Program-made: the position numbers and the translations under genes
Shown: one piece after another, positions 25,658-34,931 of the stretch
Layout: each line of letters opens with the position of its first letter
How positions within the stretch are numbered: position 1 is the stretch's first letter
Origin: Microvelia longipes
Lineage: Eukaryota > Arthropoda > Insecta > Hemiptera > Veliidae
Length of the DNA stretch: 64,000 bases
Direction of reading: 5' to 3'
Assembly: GCA_018340805.1 (NCBI GenBank)
Contig: JACMZG010001908.1
Location: 44,717,643 to 44,781,642, forward strand
The notes under the pieces: generated by a model
Told to the model about the DNA's origin: nothing
What the model saw: only the letters and a program-made list of their open reading frames with translations
The model's database searches: none

Positions 25658-28600
25658 GTATATATGTATTTCTAGACACTTTCTTGTGAAACACTCTATC
25701 TTCGAACGGATGAATATTTTTAACCAAACTTGGTACAAAAATCAACCTTGGGGAGGAAACGAACCCTATTAAAAACCAGGTTTTGGTGACGTCATTAACC
25801 CGGTTTGCTGAGACAGCAAAATTTTCAAAAAATCGGCAAAATTCAGGGTTAATATTTTTTGCCGCGAAAAAGGTCAATAGTTATGTTTTTTGAGACGCTG
25901 AATCGAAGAAACCGGTCCGAAGTCGATACGACCACTCTAAGTAAACTAAAAATTGAAAAACCATTGTAAATTACCGAAAACTAAAAATTTAGGTCGATAA
26001 AAAATAAATTTTGAGTAGGGTGTCGTTATCTATGTAATTTTGGGCACTGAATCGAATGAAACCGGTCCGAAGTCGATACGACCACTTTAAGTTACCAAAA
26101 AGTCGAAAAAAACACAAAAATTATAGAAAACCAAAATTACGGTTTTAAAAATTAAATTTCGAGTAGGGTGTCGTTTTCAATGTTTTTGGCCTCTGAGTTG
26201 AATGCCAGTGGTCCGGAGTAAATACGACACTCAAACTCAAGGTACCTGGGTTCACATCCTGGAAGGGTCGATAATTTTTATCGTTTTTTTTTAATTTGAT
26301 ATAAGTTTACAACTAAAAATAATTCTGGCGCGGTGGTCCGCATGTCGGCGAATTTCCTTTGGATGCGAAAACTCAAACCCAGAGTACCTGGGTTCAAATC
26401 CTAGTAGGGACAATAATTTTTTATCGTTTTTAGCGAATTTCCTTTGGAAATTCGCCTAATGGGATAGGCGTCATGTTTTACCTAATATAAGTTTACAACT
26501 AGAAAATAATTCTGGCGCGGTGGTCCGCATGTCGGGCAAATTTCCTTTGGATGCGTGTTTCCGTGCTTTTTGCATTATATAAGTTTACAACTAGTAAATA
26601 AATAATTCCGGCGCGGAGTTCCGCTGTCGGGCGAATTTCATTTAGAATGCGTGTTTCCGTGCTAAACAACCTATTTCTTGCTTATGCAAGAACCATGCCC
26701 ATTGCGTGGTTCTGGTTCATGCTTTAGAACCTAAGCAGTAACTCAATTGTCAAGCACTGCTCGTAACTCATTTTGTCTGTATTTTCCAAAGGAAATGCGC
26801 TAAAACCTTTAAAGATAACTGACTAAGCTTAAAGATAAGTAACTAAGCTTTAAACTAGTGCAAATAATAGTGCGTATTTCTAATTTTAGAGGCATAGTTT
26901 TTGTACAACAACTGGATGATTATGCGCATTTCCTTTGAAAATACAGACAAAATGAGTTACGAGCAGTGCTAAACACCATTCTAAATGAAATTCGCCCGAC
27001 AGCGGACCACCGCGCCGGAATTATTTATTTAGTAGTTGTAAACTTATATAATGTAAAAAGCACGGAAACACACATCCAAAGGAAATTTGCCCGACATGCG
27101 GACCACCGCGCCAGAATTATTTTTTAGAAAATTGTATATTGTTAGGGTGGCAGCAGCATTACTTAGGTGCACAGTGAACGACTTTCGGTTATCAGTAGTG
27201 CTCCTTCTATATAGTATTATTCTAAGGGTCCACCCTAGTATTTGAATCCTTTTAGATTTAAATATTGATTGGGTTGAGGCGACTCAAAAGGTTGAGAGGC
27301 GACTCAACCTCTTGAGTCACATCTAATATGCTCAATAAAAATGTTTCAGAAAGTATCTGTCATTATCCTAAATGGAACTAAACAAATAACCAAGAAACGA
27401 TAAGGTTTAAAAATTATAAATTTTTAGGACAGAAAAAACAGAGCAGAACTCTGATTTTTACTGTTGTATTCATGATAGACCAAGAGCCCAGGGGTGTTTT
27501 GTTAATAAAAAGTGTAATAGCTGGAACCGGTCTCAATTATTCGTAAATACCTTCCTGAACAAGGATCTGCAATTCTGCCGACTCGTATCGGATGGGTGTC
27601 CCAGGCAGAACGCACTTTAGGGGTCAAAGGTTTTGCCTGGGACACCCATCCGATACGAGTCGGCAGAATTGCAGATCCTTGTTTAGGAAGGTATTTACGA
27701 AAAATTGAGACCGGTTCCAGCCATTACACTTTTTATTAACAAAACACTCCTGGGCTCTTGCGGTCTATGATGAAAATCACTCGGAGGGTCTTGAAACGAG
27801 AAACACGAATAATTTAGGTGAAACCTCAGTTGCAGTTTTAGGGTGACCACAATATATTTCCTTTTTACACCGGTAAGTAGGAGAGAAGCGAAATTCAGAA
27901 ACATTGAAGGAACTACAAGAAAATAATCATAGGAATAATACAAGAACAAGAATACGAGAAGGTATGTACAAGCCTTAATTGATGTGTCCACGAACCCTCT
28001 ATATATGTCAACTAATAATTCACTTAAAAGATGAACTTCAAGAGCTCCCAATAAAACTCGTCAATCCATTTAAAACGAAGTATTACTGTCTCGCATACTT
28101 AACAGGTTGAGGAAAAGACTAAAATCCTTGATCAGGCAGGCTGTGGTGTACTGGAATGAATATAAGCAGTTACATTGGAATGTAAACTATGGAGTGGAAA
28201 GGTAAACCCTGTAGACAGCCCATGACAATTATGTAAATTGTCCGACGTCTCCAACTAAGACATTATTGAGCTTATTTATAAAAACGCCTTAACTATTGTG
28301 TTTTTAACTCTAATTCAAGTAAGGAAGGACTATCACTAACAATATACAAGCATGTCAGCCCGAACTTGCTAACTTTATTAAAACCCGTATAACTAGGATT
28401 TGCTATATCAACTGATAACTCTAATGGTACTTTTATTTTAGCACTCGTCGCTACTCATGCAATAAGCAAATTTTGTCATGTAATTACCGAATTTTTAGGG
28501 TCGTTTGGCAGTCAACCGGTCTCGTTGGCCTACTTGGCGGGGCTGCTCGGCTAGCCGAGAATCACATTTTTGTAATGGTTAATTTTCTGAGTACAAAACC

Positions 28601-30039
28601 AGGTTTCTTTTACATTTTTTTATGATGCATTAAAATTGTTAAACATTTAACAATTAATTATACTCCGGCACTTTGCACGGCCTTCCATAGAGTGCCGTAT
28701 TTCAGTAAAGTATTTTTCTTTATTAAAACAATAATTAACTATTTTCTTTTTTGTATAAGTGACTTTTATAATTTGTATTAAATTTTCTGAAATAAATTCA
28801 TTAAAAAAAATTAATAATAATAAAATACGTTTACTTATAGGATACAAAAAACCTGCAAATTAATATAAATTAGTATTATATTATTAAAATTTATGACACT
28901 GGATGGGACGCAATAAATTTTCTTAATTTCGCATTATAACTATATTTCGCCTTCCTTAGCAATACAAGGCATATTTATGTTAAATAAATATACACCGTTA
29001 AAAAAATAAATGAGTCAAATCTATGAGAAATTCTACAAAGATTATATAATCTTTGTAGAATTTCTCAGTTTAAAAGCTATGTTACTGGTAGAAAAATTTT
29101 CAATCTATATAAATTGAAAATTTTTCTACCAGTAACAGAAATCAAAGTGCATAGTAATATGAAATAGGAAGTATGACCAGCATAAGTACAAAAGAATTAT
29201 AGAAATACTAGAAAAATAAAAACCATCTAAAATAATGAATAACCTCTGTCATAAATTTTCATAATATCAATTATAATGGAGACAAATACTAACAACAATT
29301 AGTATTAGAGTTATTTACAATAATTTTATTATTAGAGCAACTAAGAGAAAACGAAAATTTCTTAAGCCGCAAAAGCTTGAGCTTGTGCTCGGAAATACTT
29401 GAGCTTGTTGTCGTATATGTGAATAATTACTTGTTTAGTGTGATTTAGAGTTTTTAGATTTTCGTTAAATTACATCGAGTTAAGTTGCATCTTTCCAAGG
29501 GATTAATATTTTTAGAACAACTACTTGTAACAAAATTTGACCGGATAATTCGAACCCGGATAGTTACAATTAGTGCAATAGTATGCAGCAGTGGCGTAGC
29601 CAGGATTTAATTTCGGAAGGGGCTGAATGTTAAAAATTGTATATATATATATATATAATATATAATATATAATATATATATATATATATAATTTATATCT
29701 TTCAATTTCAATGTATATTTTTTTTATGTATTATATATTTATAAGTTTATTGTTAAAAATAATGTTGTGTAATTTATAATGGTTTATATATTTTTATAGG
29801 TTTTTTTTCACACATTTATTGCGGGTTTAGGTTATGTAAAAATTCGAGGGGGGGGGGGCTGATGCCCCCTCAGCCCCCCCTGGCTACGCCACTGGTATGC
29901 AGAGTTATACTTAGTGCAAATAAGGCTGAGCTATACAGTGCCAATGTTGAAATGATGAGCAAAATTTGTATAAACCTTTAGATATTACAGTATATATATA
30001 TATATATAATATATATATATATATATTATATATATATAT

Positions 30040-30074
<35 letters not shown>

Positions 30075-33000
30075 AATAATTGTGTGTGTGCATTTTCTTT
30101 GAAACCCCCGGTAAAAATAATGAAACAAACAGCAAAGCTACTGCTCAGGTTATAAGCATAATACACAAATTTAAGCAAGAAATGGATCGTTTTGAGTAAA
30201 GAACATTCAGGTCTTGAATTCACCTCAATTAGACAATTCAGTAGAAACTCCGGTTTGGAATTTTGACTGCAAACAAAATACTTTTCCTATATCTATGGTA
30301 TAATAATAGAACAAACATACCTGGAATATGAGTTTGAGGGAATAGAGAGCACTCTTGAGATCTCGTCCTTGTGAGGTTAGTAACTTTTCTGCAACACAAA
30401 ATAGTGTAGTAAATATGTAAGTTATAATAAATACAAATGACAATATTAATAAATAATAGAGTTTTATTCCCTTGTCAACTTAAAAGTAGCAGTAACAAGT
30501 ATTTCGCTTCGGACATCTTACTACTGACCAAAGATGGAGGGGTTTAGCTTTACCAGAGAGGAGGTGGTTTTTTCCACTGTAAGTAAAAAATCTCATTTTA
30601 TCTTGGGTTTTGATGCGCTGAATCTAATGAAAACGGTCAATAGTCATTACGATCACTCCAAGTGACTAAAAAGTTAAATCGAACCGTGATAAGTAACCGG
30701 TTATCACGTAGTTATAAGTTTATAACTACAAAATAATTGTGGCGCGGAGATCCAGGAGCTGGTCGAGTTTTCTTTGCATTGCGTGTTTTCTTTCTTAAAA
30801 ATCAATTTACCCATTAGAATTTGTGTTACACAATTTAGGAAATTTATATGAGAGGGAATAATGCTGTGTAGCGTCGAGTTTGGATGATGACCATAGTTTT
30901 GTATAACCTTTACAATGAATATGTCCGTTTCCTTAGATAAATACAGACAAAATATTGCAACAAATAGCTATGCTCAAGCTATAGAGCATAAACCGGAAAC
31001 TGATTCATGCAAAGAAAGCGATTTTTTGGCAAGTCATTGTCAAGCAAGTCGGGCTAAAAATTGGCCCGACTTGCGGACCTTCGCGTTAAAATTATTTCTT
31101 ATAATCATCTGCATGCGTGTAGTTTTTACTTTCCAATAAAACATTTTTTTAAATTCAAGTTTATGAGAATAGACGTAGAAGATCATATAACTAAAACAGT
31201 GCCATGTTCTAATCCAATGTTCGAAACATTCCCGGCTCCTTTCAGTATTTATCCAGTGCCATGTTGTGATCCAATGAGATCACGGCATTTTCTGCTCCGT
31301 CCACTAAATAGTGGACGGAGCAGAAAATGCCGTGATCTCATTGGATCACAAAATAATATCCTGGATAAATATCCAGTGCCATGTTCTAATCCAATGAGAT
31401 CGAAACATTCCCTGCTCCGTACAGTATTTATCCAGTGCCATGTTCTAATCCAATGAGATCGAAACATTCCCGGCTCCTTTCAGTATTTATCCAGTGCCAT
31501 GTTGTGATCCAATGAGATCACGGCATTTTCTGCTCCGTCTAGAATTTTCAATAAGTATATACTACTAAATATCCACACATTACTTCGAAACAAATTTAAT
31601 CGCAACATTTCGATCAACTGAAACGAAACCGAGAAATAAGAATATGAAGTTGTATATAGTTTGGACGTTAAGACGCACCCCAGAGTGTAATATTTGGGTG
31701 TTACATGTTCACACCTAGTTCTGTACTTAATATATCTCGCCCAAGGTTCATGTCGGCTTCTCTAATATATCCTTATCCAACATTGCATTCTCTGTACGCT
31801 CCATCAATATTCAATCCATTTTTTTTAAATCATTGTTTTTATGTTAATTTGAGCAATCAAATTTAATAAATTCATTACAAATTTCGAAATTATACGTCAA
31901 TTTTTCTTCAAGCGATTGACAATACAGTGTTACAGCTACTGCCCCAGTTAAAATGATTTCAACATATTTTGTCCTAGATTTATAAATAGACTATTAGCAG
32001 AAGAGGAATATTGCTTTTGATTGGTTAAATAGATTGTTATGTAGATCACGCAGAGTTATCAACCAATCAGCTTGTTTACCTTAAGTAGTTTTTCCTTACT
32101 TTAAGTATTCAGAGAAAATCGGAATACAAGAAAAATTAAATTTACCGGTTCGATTTTTTACACCATAACTTTCGAACACTTTTTTTGGATCGAAATGAAA
32201 CTTTGTACAAAAATCAATCTTTTTAATATTCCAAACCTGTTCATGAGTGACATCATTAACCCACAATAATGACGAAACGTGTTTAGAACGAGCTGAATTT
32301 TTTTACAAATGTACTAATATGTATGGTTAAAAAATATGAAAGGGAGGCGCAACGCCGCGTATAGCGGCCACAGGGAGGCGCAACGCCGCGTACAGCGGCC
32401 ACAGGGAGGAGCAACGCCGCGTATAACGGCCACAGAGAGGCGCAACGCGCAAGCGGCCACAAGCGCCGCGTATATACGGCCACAGAGAGGCGCAACGCCG
32501 CGTATAACGGCCACAGAGAGCGCAACGCCGCGTATAGCGGCCACAGGGAGGCGCAACGCCGCGTAGCGAAGGCCTGTTATTTTTATTATTAATGCTATAA
32601 ATTAAAGTAAGTTGTAGAAACAGAAAGTAAAAAATTACAAAAGCCATTACAATTCCATTACGAGTAGAAAATAAATTGAAAAAGAAAAATATAACCAACC
32701 AATAAACACTAATTTAAAGAGAGAAAAAGTAGTCAGATATTTGAATGAGTTACTTATATTCAAATATAAATACGGGGAGTAAATTATGTTCTCTGCCTAA
32801 ACAAAAAATACTTGAGGGGTTTTAGTTTTCTCTTTATATCTGCTGCACCAACTGGTTTAAGAAACCAATAAAGGTTATCTTCAGTGTCACACCAATTTGC
32901 CATTTTCAGACCAATGAACAATACGGGAACTCCTGCTTTCAAAATTATAAGTATTTAAGTAAGAAAATATAACAGTTAATGGGAAATAAGATATCTATGT

Positions 33001-34773
33001 ATTTTGCTTCCCTGTCTCCTATAGTAAAAGTAGAAAAAGTATTGCAATAAGAAAATTTGTTGAAACCCACTAAATCCATAATTGTCTACATTTCTACACG
33101 TATAGATCCCAAAAACCAAACCATTTTCTTTTGAAAACAGTGTCCGGTTCAACCGAATCGGACTTTTGCTTACCACTACATACTAAGCTTATGATAATAT
33201 CTAGAATTCTTTTAGATTACCACTAGTGGCAAAAATTATATACTGAACACGTTAGAGTTGAAATACAGGGCTTTCTATAATGTTTCCTATCCATCCGCAA
33301 GGAGTATTTCAGACATATTCTGTCAAATGTAAACAAACACGACTGCAATTAATGAATTTAAATTTTTCTGTGTGCTAAGAGGTTTCGACCACATCTATGG
33401 TGATTCTAGGTGGCTCAGTTCTCTAGTATATATCTCTATGTATGTATAGTTATGAGTAATATTAAGCAAACCAATCAAATAATAAAATAAACGTTGTAGC
33501 AGTCTGTTTTTATCTTGACCGCTACATTGTTGTTTATCTCCTACTAGTTGGACCTAGGAGTTTAGTTACAGCGGGGACGCCTTCCGTAATTAGCTAATTT
33601 AATTGGTCCAGCTAGTCAGGTGCTAGTCACCATTCAATAGGGGGGATGTCAAAGGCGAGGAGAGTAGTCAATGTGTGGCTGGAGTCTGTGGATTTGATGT
33701 GGCTGGGTCTAATTATTTTTTCGAGTGTTAGTGCGTATTATTGTAATGGCGAAAGCGTCTTTACAATTTTTAAGTGTTCCTTGCTGGCGCAAAATGTTAC
33801 ATTTTACTGTCGGTTCGGGTAGTCGATTTGTTACATTATTTGTGCGCTATGCAAACTGCGGTGTTATTTAATGTTATGTTAATTACGGTGTAAAGTATAT
33901 CTTAATAACTTTACAATTTTTCTATCGACGGATTTATCTTTATTAAACTGACTTTCGTCTGCCCAAGGCTTTCGGTAGCCATTATTTTTTTTTTTCTGGA
34001 AGAACTCTTATAATTTTTTCTTTAATTTTAAAATTACATTCATTGAGTCGGCCGGCTCATTCATTAAATAAAATATCTTAAATTAAGTTAATTAACTGTA
34101 ATATCAGTGCAATTATTTGTTAATTTTAATTTTTCACCCAGAAATATGTTTTTTGTGTTTAATTATATAAACTTGGAAAAGTGGTTAAACATATCGTTGG
34201 TAGTTATTGATTCTTAAATCTTTCATCAATCACTCTGGCGATCCTTGAAGAAGGAAGGGTTTTCGTTATTTCTCTAAATCGTAATAACTGCCTTAAAAAA
34301 TAACGTGGCGCCTAATTTTGGTAAATTTTGAACCGTTCCATAAAACTATAACCCTCCCTTCTCCACTGACGTAAACCTGGCCATCTTCGGATGTTTGTGG
34401 TACAACCTTGAAGAGGAACTCACAAGGTTGCAACGTTAATGAATTTAAATAATCAAACCGATGGATAAAAGAACAAATAAGATAAATATTGACAATTATG
34501 TAAAGGAATGAGCATTTTCATCAAATTCAATTATATTCTATTGTGAGATGTATTTTAGTGATTCATTTTAGCAAACTTGATTTAGAAACTAATATGAAAC
34601 TTATTTTGAAATATTTCAATTAGCTTTCAGTTTTATTAAAGTACATTTTTATAAATTTTATATTGATATTTGGAAGAAAGTGAAATGAGAAAGAGATTTA
34701 AGTCCACTACGATGACCAGTGGCGTAGCCAGGATTTAATTTCGGGAGGGGCAGAATGTTAAAAATTGTATATG

Positions 34774-34835
<62 letters not shown>

Positions 34836-34839
34836 TATA

Positions 34840-34931
<92 letters not shown>

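Larger units (their letters stand above)
25300..27232. mobile_element. TIR element copy 2 (inverted), split by an insertion
   Basis: 25300-25444 and 27118-27232 together are the reverse complement of 20729-20980. Examples are ATAATCAATCATTAATTAAT at the left and TATTGTTAGGGTGGCAGCAG at the right. The break falls between TTTTCTAAAAAA and TTGGCATTACTTCCGG of the intact copy, so 25445-27117 is a nested insertion. Confidence 0.65.
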
